Assembly (NCBI GenBank): GCA_038405435.1 | Contig: JBBYHZ010000001.1 | Reading direction: 5' to 3' (one strand) | From: Dryocola clanedunensis_A | GTDB taxonomy: Bacteria; Pseudomonadota; Gammaproteobacteria; Enterobacterales; Enterobacteriaceae | DNA: 64,000 nucleotides | Notes under the pieces: generated by a model | The model's database searches: none | The model's input: only the letters and a program-made list of their open reading frames with translations | What the model was told of the DNA's origin: nothing | Made by a program: the position numbers and the translations under genes | Shown: positions 53,997-63,267 of the stretch, piece after piece | Layout: the number at the start of each line of letters is the position of its first letter | How positions within the stretch are numbered: position 1 is the first letter of the stretch

Positions 53997-55727
53997 ATGA
54001 AGTTGCCTTTCAAGCCTCACATTCTCACCCTGCTTTGCAGCGCCGGTATTCTTGCGGCTTCAGGTGTGCTTTATGTCAAAAGCCGTGCGCCCGAGACGGT
54101 GACACCGGCACCAGCCACGACGGCTCAGCCTGCCACGCAGCCCGTGACGACACCGGCTCCAACGACGGTGCCAGCGCCAGCAGCGCCCGCTTATACTACC
54201 GCGCAGCTCGACCAGTGGGTTGCCCCTGTCGCCCTTTATCCTGACGCCCTTCTTTCCCAGGTGCTCATGGCTTCGACCTATCCGGCAAACGTGGTTCAGG
54301 CGGTGCAGTGGTCGCAGGATAACCCCACTCTGCAAGGGGATGCGGCTATTCAGGCTGTGTCGAACCAGCCCTGGGATCCCAGCGTTAAATCACTGGTGGC
54401 CTTCCCGCAGCTGATGGCGCTGCTCGGTGAAAACCCGCAGTGGGTGCAGAATCTTGGCGATGCGTTTTTAGCGCAGCCGCAGGACGTGATGGATTCGGTG
54501 CAGAAATTACGTGCGCTGGCCCAGCAGACCGGCTCGCTGAAATCGACGCCTGAACAGAAGGTTACCAGCACTCCGGTGGTGGTGAATCAGACGAACAACG
54601 TCAACACCACCGCTCAGAAAAGCAGCGCGCCAGCCCCGGCTGCCACGGCCAGCAGCGCTCCGGCACCGCAGGTCATTACTATCGAGCCGGCTAATCCGCA
54701 GGTGGTTTACGTCCCAAATTACAACCCATCAACGGTTTATGGCAGCTGGCCGAACACCAGCTATCCGCCAGTTTACCTGCCGCCGCCTCCGGGGGAGCAG
54801 TTCACCGACAGCCTGGTCCGCGGCTTTGGCTACAGCCTTGGCGTCGCCACCACCTACGCCCTGTTCAGCAGCATCGACTGGCACGACGACGATGATTACC
54901 ATCATCACCATGATGATGACGACTACCACCATCACGACGGTAACTACAACAGCGGCAATAACATCAACGTTAACGTCAATAATTACAACCGGATAACCGG
55001 TGGCCACCTGACGGATAACGGCGGGCCGGTTCACTGGCAGCACAACCCTGCCTTCCGGGACGGCGTGCCTTACCAGAACGGTGCCGTTGCTCAGCGCTAC
55101 CATCAGACTAACGTCGCGGGCGGCCTGAGCGCCACGCAGCACGGGCCAGTGACGCGGGACAGCCAGCGTCAGGCCGCAATGCAGCAGCTTCAGCACAGCA
55201 CCGGCCTTAACCCGCAGGGTAAAAGCCTTTCCAACGTTTCCCGCGACGTGCAGCGCGATAATGCCTCAAAACAACTCAGCCAGATTGCCCAGCGTAATAA
55301 CTACCGGGGCTATGATTCCGGTAGCCAGGATGCCCGTCGTGAAGCGGCGCGCAATCAGCTGAAAAACCCAACCGCGACGCAGCAGCAGCATCGTGAGGCG
55401 GTGAAGAATCAGGTTAAAAATCCGACCGCGGCGCAGCAGCAGCATCGTGATGCGGTGAAAAACCAGGTGAAACACCCGACGCAGCAACAGCAGCAGCATC
55501 GTGAGTCTGTGAGGAACCATGTCGCCAGCGCCACGCCTGAGCAGCGTCAGCAGCACATCAACTCCTTCCGCAGCAATGCGCTAAGCGGCAACGACAGCCG
55601 ATCGCCGTCCTGGCAGGCCCAGCACCAGCGCGGGACGCAAAGCCTGCAGCACGCCAGCTTTAGCGGTCAGAATCGGGCCGCGGTGCGCGAGCGAGCGCCA
55701 GAACATCGCGAATTTCATCGCCGTTAA
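53997..55727 (+). CDS. DUF3300 envelope protein with His/Asp cluster
   Basis: A protein of 576 residues. It has an N-terminal membrane anchor (residues about 8-25), a Pro/Thr/Ala-rich linker, the DUF3300 domain (LDQWVAPVALYPDALLSQVLMASTYPANVVQAVQWS...), and a VPNYNPSTVYGSWP motif. Then comes a striking cluster of His and Asp runs (DDDDYHHHHDDDDYHHH near residue 300), an Asn-rich stretch, and Gln/Arg-rich repeats (NQLKNPTATQQQHREAVKNQ repeated three times). The function is unknown. The cluster could bind metal ions. It is followed 14 bases later by the DUF2950 gene, a pair kept together in other genomes. Confidence 0.88.
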   Translation: MKLPFKPHILTLLCSAGILAASGVLYVKSRAPETVTPAPATTAQPATQPVTTPAPTTVPAPAAPAYTTAQLDQWVAPVALYPDALLSQVLMASTYPANVVQAVQWSQDNPTLQGDAAIQAVSNQPWDPSVKSLVAFPQLMALLGENPQWVQNLGDAFLAQPQDVMDSVQKLRALAQQTGSLKSTPEQKVTSTPVVVNQTNNVNTTAQKSSAPAPAATASSAPAPQVITIEPANPQVVYVPNYNPSTVYGSWPNTSYPPVYLPPPPGEQFTDSLVRGFGYSLGVATTYALFSSIDWHDDDDYHHHHDDDDYHHHDGNYNSGNNINVNVNNYNRITGGHLTDNGGPVHWQHNPAFRDGVPYQNGAVAQRYHQTNVAGGLSATQHGPVTRDSQRQAAMQQLQHSTGLNPQGKSLSNVSRDVQRDNASKQLSQIAQRNNYRGYDSGSQDARREAARNQLKNPTATQQQHREAVKNQVKNPTAAQQQHRDAVKNQVKHPTQQQQQHRESVRNHVASATPEQRQQHINSFRSNALSGNDSRSPSWQAQHQRGTQSLQHASFSGQNRAAVRERAPEHREFHRR

Positions 55728-55741
55728 GAAGGGAAAGGATA

Positions 55742-56590
55742 ATGAAAAAGTTTCTGTCTTTAAGCGCGCTTTCCCTGTTGATGCTTCCGCTTTTCGCCCA
55801 GGCACAACAGGCGTTTACCACGCCTGACCAGGCTTCTGTCGCGCTTCACGAGGCGATTAAAAAACAGGATCGAGCCGCGCTCATCTCATTACTGGGTGAC
55901 AACTGGCAGCAGGTCCTGCCGCCAGAAGGGGTAGACCCGGCGGCGGTAGCCCGCTTCCTGCGCGACTGGGATCGGGGCCATCGTATTGAGCAGCAGGGCC
56001 ACGTCGCGCATCTCAACGTCGGCAAAGAAGACTGGCAGCTGCCCCTGCCGATAGTCAAAACGGACAAAGGCTGGCATTTCAATATGCAGGGTGCGGCGGA
56101 TGAAATCCTCACCCGCACGATTGGCCGCAATGAGCTGTCGGCTATCGAAGCCGCACATGCCTACGTCGCCGCGCAGCAGGATTATTATCAGCTTAACCAG
56201 GCCTACGCGCAGAAATTCCTGAGCAGCGAGGGCAAAAAAGACGGGCTCTACTGGCCTGTTTCTGCCGGGGAAGCCCCAAGCCCGTTAGGCCCGGCCTTCA
56301 GCCCTGAACAGCCGGGCATGGGCTACCACGGTTACCATTTCCGCATCCTGACCGCGCAGGGAGCCAAAGCCGAGGGTGGGGAAAAACAGTACCTGAAAGA
56401 GGGCAGGATGACCGACGGCTTCGCGATGATTGCCTGGCCGGTGACCTACGGAGAGACGGGCGTTGCCACCTTTATTGTCGATAGCCAGGACCAGGTTTAT
56501 CAGGCTGACTTAGGCGAAGAGACGGCGAAGAAAGTGGAAGCTATCACCGCCTTTGACCCTGATGATAGCTGGCAGGTTGTGACGCAATAA
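55742..56590 (+). CDS. DUF2950 periplasmic protein
   Basis: A secreted protein of 282 residues with a signal peptide ending FAQA and the DUF2950 domain (AFTTPDQASVALHEAIKKQDRAALISLLGDNW, YYQLNQAYAQKFLSSEGKKDGLYWPV, GYHGYHFRILTAQG). The biochemical role is unknown. It lies 14 bases after the DUF3300 gene with its own GGGAAAGGA and is probably co-expressed. A REP unit and a bidirectional terminator follow. Confidence 0.88.
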   Translation: MKKFLSLSALSLLMLPLFAQAQQAFTTPDQASVALHEAIKKQDRAALISLLGDNWQQVLPPEGVDPAAVARFLRDWDRGHRIEQQGHVAHLNVGKEDWQLPLPIVKTDKGWHFNMQGAADEILTRTIGRNELSAIEAAHAYVAAQQDYYQLNQAYAQKFLSSEGKKDGLYWPVSAGEAPSPLGPAFSPEQPGMGYHGYHFRILTAQGAKAEGGEKQYLKEGRMTDGFAMIAWPVTYGETGVATFIVDSQDQVYQADLGEETAKKVEAITAFDPDDSWQVVTQ

Positions 56591-56611
56591 GTCAGATCGA
56601 GTAGTTTCGAA

Positions 56612-56638
56612 GGGTGGATAAGCGAGAGTGCGCCCACC
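56612..56638. repeat. REP-like palindrome after the DUF2950 gene
   Basis: GGGTGGATAAGCG...CGCCCACC. It is degenerate in one arm. Confidence 0.55.
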
Positions 56639-56646
56639 AAAAAAAT

Positions 56647-56684
56647 CAGGGCGGGAGAAGCGCATGCTTGCCCGCCCTGCTTCA
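56647..56684. terminator. Bidirectional terminator between DUF2950 gene and gltP
   Basis: A 9-bp stem CAGGGCGGG/CCCGCCCTG flanked by A runs on the left (56639-56645) and CTTCACTTTTT on the right. It serves the two convergent genes on both sides. Confidence 0.8.
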
Positions 56685-56697
56685 CTTTTTATAGCCT

Positions 56698-58011
56698 TTA
56701 AGTATTTGCTTTATCCGAGTATTTCCCCAGCATCTCCCGTTCATAAGCGGCGGCTTTTTTCGCGTCGAACTTATGCTCCCACTTGGCGATAACCAGCACC
56801 GCCAGCGCGTTGCCCACCACGTTAAGCGCGGTACGCGCCATATCGAGGATGCGGTCCACGCCCGCGATAAAGGCCAGACCTTCCAGCGGAATGCCCACAC
56901 TCCCCAGCGTAGCCAGCAGTACGACGAACGAGACGCCCGGCACGCCCGCAATGCCTTTTGACGTCACCATCAGCGTCAGCACCAGCAGAATTTCCTGCCC
57001 CAGGGACAGCTCGATGCCGTACAGCTGGGCGATGAAGATTGCCGCAATGCTCTGGTAAAGCGTTGAGCCATCGAGGTTAAAGGAGTAGCCGGTCGGCACC
57101 ACGAAGCTGGTGATGGAGGCAGGCGCGCCGTAGGCTTCCATCTTTTCAATGATGCGTGGCAGCACGCTTTCTGAGCTGGCGGTGGAGTATGCCAGAATGA
57201 GTTCGTCTTTGAGAATCCGTATCAAAATGAGAATTCGCAGGCCGCACAGGCGCGCCACCGCGCCCAGCACCATCAGCGCGAAGAAGAGAATCGCGAAGTA
57301 CACCAGCAGCACCAGCTTAAGCAGCGGCCACAGCGAAGCAAAACCAAAGTTAGCCACCGTCACCGAAATCAGCGCGAAGACGCCGATCGGGGCGTATCGC
57401 ATCACCATGTGTGTCACTTTGAACATGGTTTCTGAGATAGAGCGGAACACCGTCACCAGCGGCTCCCGGTGCGCCGACGGCAGCGACGACAGGCCCAGGC
57501 CAAACAGCACCGAGAAGAAGATGATCGGCAGCATGTCGCCCTTCGCCATGGAGGCGATGATGTTAGTCGGCACCAGGGAAAGAATCGTCCCCATCAGGCC
57601 GTGGGCGTGGCTCTGTACATCCTGAGCGGTGTGTTCGTATTTCGAAATATCCACGCTGGCAAGCTGCGACATATCAATGCCGTGTCCCGGCTGGAACACG
57701 TTGGCAAGGGTAATCCCCAGGATGATGGCAACCGTCGTGATCGCTTCGAAATAAAGAATGGTTTTCGCACCGATTCGCCCAAGCTGTTTAGCGTCGCCCA
57801 CGCCTGCAATCCCGACTATCAGGGTCGAGATAACGATCGGTACAACAATCATTTTGATCAGGTGAATAAAGATATCCCCTGCCGGAGAGAGCAGGTTGGT
57901 GATAAGCCATTCACGGCTGTCACTTTGATAATGCAGGACGCTTCCCAGCGCGATACCCAGCACTAACGCGAGCAAAATTTGCCAGGCGAGGCTGACCTTA
58001 GGTTGTTTCAT
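56698..58011 (-). CDS. gltP: GltP glutamate/aspartate:proton symporter
   Basis: A DAACS-family transporter of 437 residues, nearly identical to E. coli GltP (SLAWQILLALVLGIALGSVLHYQSDSREWL, VPTGYSFNLDGSTLYQ, VGNALAVLVIAKWEHKFD). It imports glutamate and aspartate with protons. The serine-rich AYSTASSESVLPRI and the NLDGST motif of the substrate site are present. The start at 58011 (MKQPKVSL) matches the family and has GAGGA eleven bases before. It is divergent from acs. Confidence 0.95.
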   Translation of the reverse strand: MKQPKVSLAWQILLALVLGIALGSVLHYQSDSREWLITNLLSPAGDIFIHLIKMIVVPIVISTLIVGIAGVGDAKQLGRIGAKTILYFEAITTVAIILGITLANVFQPGHGIDMSQLASVDISKYEHTAQDVQSHAHGLMGTILSLVPTNIIASMAKGDMLPIIFFSVLFGLGLSSLPSAHREPLVTVFRSISETMFKVTHMVMRYAPIGVFALISVTVANFGFASLWPLLKLVLLVYFAILFFALMVLGAVARLCGLRILILIRILKDELILAYSTASSESVLPRIIEKMEAYGAPASITSFVVPTGYSFNLDGSTLYQSIAAIFIAQLYGIELSLGQEILLVLTLMVTSKGIAGVPGVSFVVLLATLGSVGIPLEGLAFIAGVDRILDMARTALNVVGNALAVLVIAKWEHKFDAKKAAAYEREMLGKYSDKANT

Positions 58012-58435
58012 AACGATTTTATTCCTCAATAAAACGCCGTTCCCACGCTGTAGACCTGTGAGAACGTCACAAACTGAAAGGGGTAAGACATACGTCAGGT
58101 ATTACGAGGGGCTTTTTCAAGCGGCGTTATGAGTATCATTTGTACGGCGTGCTGCGCAACCCTGCAATTTCAGGGATATACACTGCAAATGACCACACAA
58201 ACAGGACTTTAGATAAATCTTCTGCGCTAACCTGCTGTTATAAAATGTATTTATCTGTTTCATTTTCAATTTATTCGTGTTGTGAATTATTTCTCCAGAA
58301 TCATCTGTTTGTTGGATATTTCGACAAATGAATTAATGCGTGATCTGTCGCCCAAAAAGTAAACAAAGCTGCTTAAGCCCCTACAATTAACGTTTGCGTG
58401 ACATATTATTAACAACTTCAAGGAGAAAAAAAGCC
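58012..58435. other. Intergenic region between gltP and acs
   Basis: About 420 AT-rich bases holding the divergent promoters of gltP and acs. A dyad TGTGAGAACGTCACA at 58057-58071 resembles a CRP site but has 5 instead of 6 central bases. TACAAT at 58382-58387 is a possible acs -10. In E. coli, acs is activated by CRP and inhibited by Fis and IHF from this region. A short plus-strand open frame at 58140-58331 has no support. Confidence 0.45.
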
Positions 58436-60394
58436 ATGACACAACTACACAAACACGCCATTCCCGCAAATATTGCGGAACACTGCCTGATAAATCCCGA
58501 ACAATACCAGTCCATGTACCAGCAGTCGGTTCACGACCCGGACGCGTTCTGGGGCGAACAGGGGAAAATCCTCGACTGGATCAAACCCTACCAGAAGGTG
58601 AAAAACACCTCCTTCGCACCGGGAAACATCTCTATTCGCTGGTATGAAGACGGCACGCTGAACCTGGCCGCCAACTGCCTGGATCGCCACCTTAAAGAGC
58701 GCGGCGACCAGACGGCGATTATCTGGGAAGGCGATGACGCCACCCAGAGCAAAAACATTACCTACCGCGAGCTGCATCGCGATGTCTGCCGTTTTGCCAA
58801 TACCCTGGTAGAGCTGGGCATCAGGAAAGGCGACGTGGTAGCGATTTATATGCCGATGGTGCCGGAAGCCGCCGTGGCGATGCTCGCCTGCGCGCGAATC
58901 GGCGCCGTGCATTCCGTTATCTTCGGCGGATTCTCCCCGGAGGCCGTGGCGGGACGTATTATCGACTCCAGCTCACGCCTGGTTATTACTGCCGATGAGG
59001 GCATCCGTGCCGGTCGCTCTATTCCGCTGAAAAAGAACGTTGATGACGCGCTGAAAAACCCGAATGTGAAAACCGTCGAGCACGTCGTGGTGCTCAAGCG
59101 TACCGGCGGCAGCGTCGAATGGCATGAGGGCCGCGACCTGTGGTGGAACGAACTGGTAGAGAAAGCGAGTGCTCACCACCAGCCGGTAGAAATGAACGCG
59201 GAGGACCCGCTGTTTATCCTCTACACCTCTGGTTCGACCGGCAAGCCGAAGGGCGTGCTGCACACCACCGGCGGCTATCTGGTCTATGCGGCCACCACCT
59301 TCAAATACGTCTTTGACTACCATCCGGGCGACGTTTACTGGTGTACCGCCGACGTGGGCTGGGTCACCGGGCACAGCTATCTGCTGTATGGCCCGCTCGC
59401 CTGCGGTGCCGTCACGCTGATGTTTGAAGGCGTGCCGAACTGGCCTGCCCCGAACCGCATGGCGCAGGTGGTCGACAAGCATAAGGTGAATATCCTCTAT
59501 ACCGCACCAACCGCCATCCGCGCGCTGATGGCCGAAGGGGATAAAGCCATTGAAGGGACCGACCGTTCAACGCTGCGGATCCTCGGCTCCGTCGGTGAGC
59601 CGATCAACCCGGAAGCGTGGGAGTGGTACTGGAAGAAAATCGGTAACGAAAAATGCCCGGTGATGGACACCTGGTGGCAGACCGAAACCGGCGGCTTTAT
59701 GATCACCCCGCTGCCGGGCGCCACGGAGCTGAAAGCCGGGTCTGCTTCGCGGCCATTCTTCGGCGTGCAGCCCGCGCTGGTAGACAATGAAGGCAATCCG
59801 CAGCAGGGCGCAACCGAGGGCAACCTGGTGATTACTGACTCCTGGCCCGGCCAGGCGCGTACCCTGTTTGGCGATCATGAACGCTTCGAGCAGACCTACT
59901 TCTCCACCTTCAAAAATATGTATTTTAGCGGTGATGGTGCCCGTCGCGACGAAGACGGCTATTTCTGGATAACTGGCCGCGTGGACGACGTGTTAAACGT
60001 CTCCGGGCACCGTCTGGGAACGGCAGAAATCGAATCCGCGCTGGTATCGCATCCGAAGGTTGCCGAAGCCGCCGTCGTTGGCATCCCGCACAATATCAAA
60101 GGCCAGGCGATTTATGCCTACGTCACGCTAAACCACGGCGAAGAGCCGACGCCGGAGCTGTATACCGAAGTGCGCAACTGGGTACGTAAGGAAATAGGCC
60201 CGCTTGCCACGCCGGATATTCTGCACTGGACCGACTCGCTGCCGAAAACCCGCTCCGGCAAGATTATGCGCCGCATTCTGCGCAAAATTGCCGCCGGAGA
60301 TACCAGCAACCTTGGCGATACCTCAACGCTTGCCGATCCGGGCGTCGTTGAAAAGCTGCTGGAAGAGAAACAAGCCTTAACCATGCCTTCATAA
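58436..60394 (+). CDS. acs: Acetyl-CoA synthetase
   Basis: An enzyme of 652 residues, the same as E. coli Acs, that turns acetate, ATP and CoA into acetyl-CoA. The AMP-forming signature YTSGSTGKPKGV (near residue 264), the YFSGDGARRDEDGYFWITGRVDD hinge, and the catalytic Lys in TRSGKIMRR (near residue 609, the acetylation site) are present. The start MTQLHKHAIP follows AAGGAG. It leads the acs-yjcH-actP operon and scavenges low acetate taken up by ActP. Confidence 0.97.
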   Translation: MTQLHKHAIPANIAEHCLINPEQYQSMYQQSVHDPDAFWGEQGKILDWIKPYQKVKNTSFAPGNISIRWYEDGTLNLAANCLDRHLKERGDQTAIIWEGDDATQSKNITYRELHRDVCRFANTLVELGIRKGDVVAIYMPMVPEAAVAMLACARIGAVHSVIFGGFSPEAVAGRIIDSSSRLVITADEGIRAGRSIPLKKNVDDALKNPNVKTVEHVVVLKRTGGSVEWHEGRDLWWNELVEKASAHHQPVEMNAEDPLFILYTSGSTGKPKGVLHTTGGYLVYAATTFKYVFDYHPGDVYWCTADVGWVTGHSYLLYGPLACGAVTLMFEGVPNWPAPNRMAQVVDKHKVNILYTAPTAIRALMAEGDKAIEGTDRSTLRILGSVGEPINPEAWEWYWKKIGNEKCPVMDTWWQTETGGFMITPLPGATELKAGSASRPFFGVQPALVDNEGNPQQGATEGNLVITDSWPGQARTLFGDHERFEQTYFSTFKNMYFSGDGARRDEDGYFWITGRVDDVLNVSGHRLGTAEIESALVSHPKVAEAAVVGIPHNIKGQAIYAYVTLNHGEEPTPELYTEVRNWVRKEIGPLATPDILHWTDSLPKTRSGKIMRRILRKIAAGDTSNLGDTSTLADPGVVEKLLEEKQALTMPS

Positions 60395-60430
60395 CCACTC
60401 TGTAGTTGATCCGCCCTCTCATCTGACGCT

Positions 60431-60500
60431 GTAGGGCGGATAAGCGAAGCGTCATCCGCCACTTTCTTGCGCGGATGGCGCTTCGCTTATCCACCCTGCG
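60431..60500. repeat. REP pair between acs and yjcH
   Basis: Two REP units in opposite orientation: GGGCGGATAAGCGAAGCGTC at 60434 onward and GCGGATGGCGCTTCGCTTATCC near 60471. They lie in the 160-base gap, as in E. coli, where a REP also separates acs from yjcH. Confidence 0.8.
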
Positions 60501-60555
60501 GCTTTCTGCAGGTGAGGAGGGACATAAAAATAACCCTACCTCTGGAGACTCTGTG

Positions 60556-60888
60556 ATGAATGACCTCATTTATCAACGGATAGAAGAAAGTGCGCATTTC
60601 AGGGAGCTGGTCGCTAAAAGGCAACGGTTTGCCACCATCCTGTCACTGATTATGCTGGTGATTTACGTTGGATTTATCCTGCTGATTGCTTTCGCCCCCG
60701 GCTGGCTGGGCACGCCTCTGCACGCCGGGACTACCGTCACCAGAGGCATTCCGATCGGGATCGGGGTGATTATTATTTCTTTTGTGCTGACGGCGGTTTA
60801 CGTCTGGCGGGCCAACGGCGAATTTGACCGTCTGACCCATGACGTCATACGCGAGGTGGATGTCCTGCGCGAGGTAAAAGCATCATGA
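60556..60888 (+). CDS. yjcH: YjcH, small membrane protein of the acetate operon
   Basis: A DUF485 protein of 110 residues with two membrane helices (FATILSLIMLVIYVGFILLIAFAP and IPIGIGVIIISFVLTAVYVW). Conserved between acs and actP, it overlaps actP by 4 bases and probably associates with the permease. The start at 60556 (MNDLIYQRIE) is the family start; the longer frame is disregarded. Confidence 0.93.
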   Translation: MNDLIYQRIEESAHFRELVAKRQRFATILSLIMLVIYVGFILLIAFAPGWLGTPLHAGTTVTRGIPIGIGVIIISFVLTAVYVWRANGEFDRLTHDVIREVDVLREVKAS

Positions 60889-62543
60889 AGCGTCTTCTTA
60901 CCGCCCTTACGGCTCCCCTCCTTGCCCTGCCCGTTACCGTGCTGGCCGCCGACGCCATTACCGGCGACGTGCAGCGCCAGCCGACCAACTGGCAGGCGAT
61001 TATCATGTTCGTTATTTTCGTCGCCCTGACGCTCTACATCACCTACTGGGCCTCGAAAAAGACCCGTTCGCGCAGCGATTATTACACTGCGGGCGGCAAT
61101 ATTACCGGCTTCCAGAACGGGCTGGCGATAGCGGGCGACTTTATGTCGGCGGCGTCGTTCCTCGGCATTTCCGCGCTGGTGTATACCTCCGGCTACGACG
61201 GCCTGATCTACTCGCTGGGCTTCCTGGTCGGCTGGCCGATCATTCTGTTCCTGATTGCCGAACGCCTGCGAAATCTTGGGCGTTACACCTTTGCCGATGT
61301 CGCATCGTACCGCCTTAAACAGGGGCCGATTCGTACGCTTTCCGCCTGCGGTTCACTGGTTGTTGTCGCGCTGTATCTCATCGCGCAGATGGTCGGGGCC
61401 GGTAAGCTTATCGAGCTGCTGTTTGGCCTGAACTACCACGTTGCCGTGGTGCTGGTAGGCGTGCTGATGGTGATGTACGTGCTGTTTGGCGGCATGCTCG
61501 CCACCACCTGGGTACAGATTATCAAAGCCGTTCTGCTGCTGTTCGGCGCGAGCTTCATGGCCTTTATGGTGATGAAGCACGTCGGCTTCAGCTTTAACAA
61601 TCTCTTCGCCGAGGCGATGGCGGTGCATCCGAAAGGTGAGGCCATCATGAGCCCCGGCGGGCTGGTGAAAGATCCGATTTCTGCCCTGTCCCTGGGCCTT
61701 GGCCTGATGTTCGGTACGGCCGGTCTGCCGCACATTCTGATGCGCTTCTTCACGGTCAGCGATGCCCGCGAGGCGCGTAAAAGCGTGCTCTACGCCACCG
61801 GTTTTATGGGTTACTTCTACATTCTGACCTTTATCATCGGCTTTGGCGCGATCATGCTGGTCGGTGCGAATCCGGCGTTTAAAGACGCGGCGGGCGCGCT
61901 TATCGGCGGTAACAACATGGCGGCAGTTCACCTTGCGGACGCGGTGGGCGGAAACCTGTTCCTCGGCTTTATCTCTGCGGTCGCCTTCGCCACGATTCTG
62001 GCGGTGGTAGCAGGGCTGACGCTGGCGGGCGCTTCTGCGGTTTCCCACGACCTGTACGCCAACGTGTTCCGCAAAGGGGCTTCCGAGCGCGACGAAATTC
62101 GCGTCTCGAAAATCACCGTGCTGATCCTCGGCGTGGTCGCCATTGCGCTGGGCATTCTGTTCGAGAAGCAGAACATCGCCTTCATGGTGGGGCTGGCCTT
62201 CTCCATCGCCGCGAGCTGTAACTTCCCGATTATCCTGCTGTCCATGTACTGGTCGAAGCTGACCACGCGCGGCGCGATGATTGGCGGCTGGCTCGGCCTG
62301 CTGACGGCGGTGATTCTGATGATCCTCGGCCCGACGGTATGGGTGCAGGTTCTGGGCCACGCGACGGCTATCTTCCCGTACGAATACCCGGCGCTGTTCT
62401 CGATTCTGGTGGCGTTTGTGGGGATTTGGGTCTTCTCGGCGACCGATAACAGCCCGGAAGGCAATCTGGAACGCGAGAAGTTCCGCGCCCAGTTCATCCG
62501 TTCCCAGACCGGGATCGGCATTGAACAGGGCCGCGCTCACTAA
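60885..62543 (+). CDS. actP: ActP acetate permease
   Basis: A sodium:solute symporter-family permease of 552 residues for acetate and glycolate, with a cleaved-type N-terminus and about thirteen membrane helices. Family segments: NGLAIAGDFMSAASFLGISALVYTSGYDGLIYSLGF and FAFILAVVAGLTLAGASAVSHD-like LTLAGASAVSHDLYAN. It starts within the yjcH stop (ATGA) and ends before a GC-rich terminator. It forms the acetate scavenging unit with acs. Confidence 0.96.
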   Translation: MKRLLTALTAPLLALPVTVLAADAITGDVQRQPTNWQAIIMFVIFVALTLYITYWASKKTRSRSDYYTAGGNITGFQNGLAIAGDFMSAASFLGISALVYTSGYDGLIYSLGFLVGWPIILFLIAERLRNLGRYTFADVASYRLKQGPIRTLSACGSLVVVALYLIAQMVGAGKLIELLFGLNYHVAVVLVGVLMVMYVLFGGMLATTWVQIIKAVLLLFGASFMAFMVMKHVGFSFNNLFAEAMAVHPKGEAIMSPGGLVKDPISALSLGLGLMFGTAGLPHILMRFFTVSDAREARKSVLYATGFMGYFYILTFIIGFGAIMLVGANPAFKDAAGALIGGNNMAAVHLADAVGGNLFLGFISAVAFATILAVVAGLTLAGASAVSHDLYANVFRKGASERDEIRVSKITVLILGVVAIALGILFEKQNIAFMVGLAFSIAASCNFPIILLSMYWSKLTTRGAMIGGWLGLLTAVILMILGPTVWVQVLGHATAIFPYEYPALFSILVAFVGIWVFSATDNSPEGNLEREKFRAQFIRSQTGIGIEQGRAH

Positions 62544-62552
62544 GCTCTCTAT

Positions 62553-62577
62553 CCCGGCGCGCTCTGCGCCGGGTTCT
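62553..62577 (+). terminator. Rho-independent terminator after actP
   Basis: An 8-bp stem CCCGGCGC/GCGCCGGG with a 5-base loop followed by TTCTTT. It ends the acs operon facing the convergent LrgB gene. Confidence 0.8.
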
Positions 62578-63267
62578 TTAAAACATCAGCCAGCCAATCA
62601 CCGGCGCGCCAACCACCATCACGACCCCGGACAGCATCATCACCAGGCTGGCAACCACGCCCTCTTCCGGCCCAATTTCATAGGAGCGCGCGGTCCCGGC
62701 ACCGTGAGAAGCCGCCCCAAACCCCGCACCTTTCGCCATCCCGGCACGAATGGAAAGACGCAGAAACAGGACGTCCCCCACCGCCATACCAAACACCCCG
62801 GTGATCACTACGAAGAGCGCCACCAGCTCCGGCTGCGCGCCGATGGGCTTTGCCGCCGCCAGCGCGAAAGGCGTAGTGATGGAGCGAACGGCAAGGCTGC
62901 GCTGGATAACTTCAGAGAGCGTAAACAGGCGCGCCAGCCAGACCGAACTGGTGACGGCGACCACCGTGGCGGTGACCACGCCCGCGGTCAGGGACATCCA
63001 GTGACGCTTAATAACGTGAAGATTGTCATAGACCGGCACCGCGAAGGCGATAGTGGCCGGGCCGAGCAGCCACATCAGCCAGCGCGACTCCCCCATGTAA
63101 TTCTGGTATGAGATATGCGCCACAATCAGCATCAGCACCAGCAGCAGCGGCGTGAGGACCAGCGGCATCAGGGGTAATTTATGAAAGCGACGGTAGAGCT
63201 TTTTATTGGCGTAGTAGAGCACCAGCGTGATAACCAGGCACAGCACGCTCAGCTGGAATTTATTCAC
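62578..63267 (-). CDS. LrgB/CidB-family membrane protein
   Basis: A membrane protein of 229 residues with about seven hydrophobic helices and the family segments RSLAVRSITTPFALAAAKPIG, GMAVGDVLF and ASHGAGTARSYEIG. LrgB/CidB proteins partner with LrgA/CidA holin-like proteins in control of cell lysis and by-product (pyruvate or acetate-related) transport. The start is GTG at 63267, which overlaps the LrgA stop by 8 bases; the longer frame lies inside LrgA. Confidence 0.85.
   Translation of the reverse strand: MNKFQLSVLCLVITLVLYYANKKLYRRFHKLPLMPLVLTPLLLVLMLIVAHISYQNYMGESRWLMWLLGPATIAFAVPVYDNLHVIKRHWMSLTAGVVTATVVAVTSSVWLARLFTLSEVIQRSLAVRSITTPFALAAAKPIGAQPELVALFVVITGVFGMAVGDVLFLRLSIRAGMAKGAGFGAASHGAGTARSYEIGPEEGVVASLVMMLSGVVMVVGAPVIGWLMF

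Noticed and set aside
58057..58071. CRP site before gltP
   Set aside because: The TGTGA/TCACA halves are 5 bases apart, not 6, so it was not called as a site and is only mentioned.
61353..62540. 395-codon frame antisense to actP
   Set aside because: It is rich in His, Arg, Gln and Asp as expected of an antisense shadow of a membrane protein gene.
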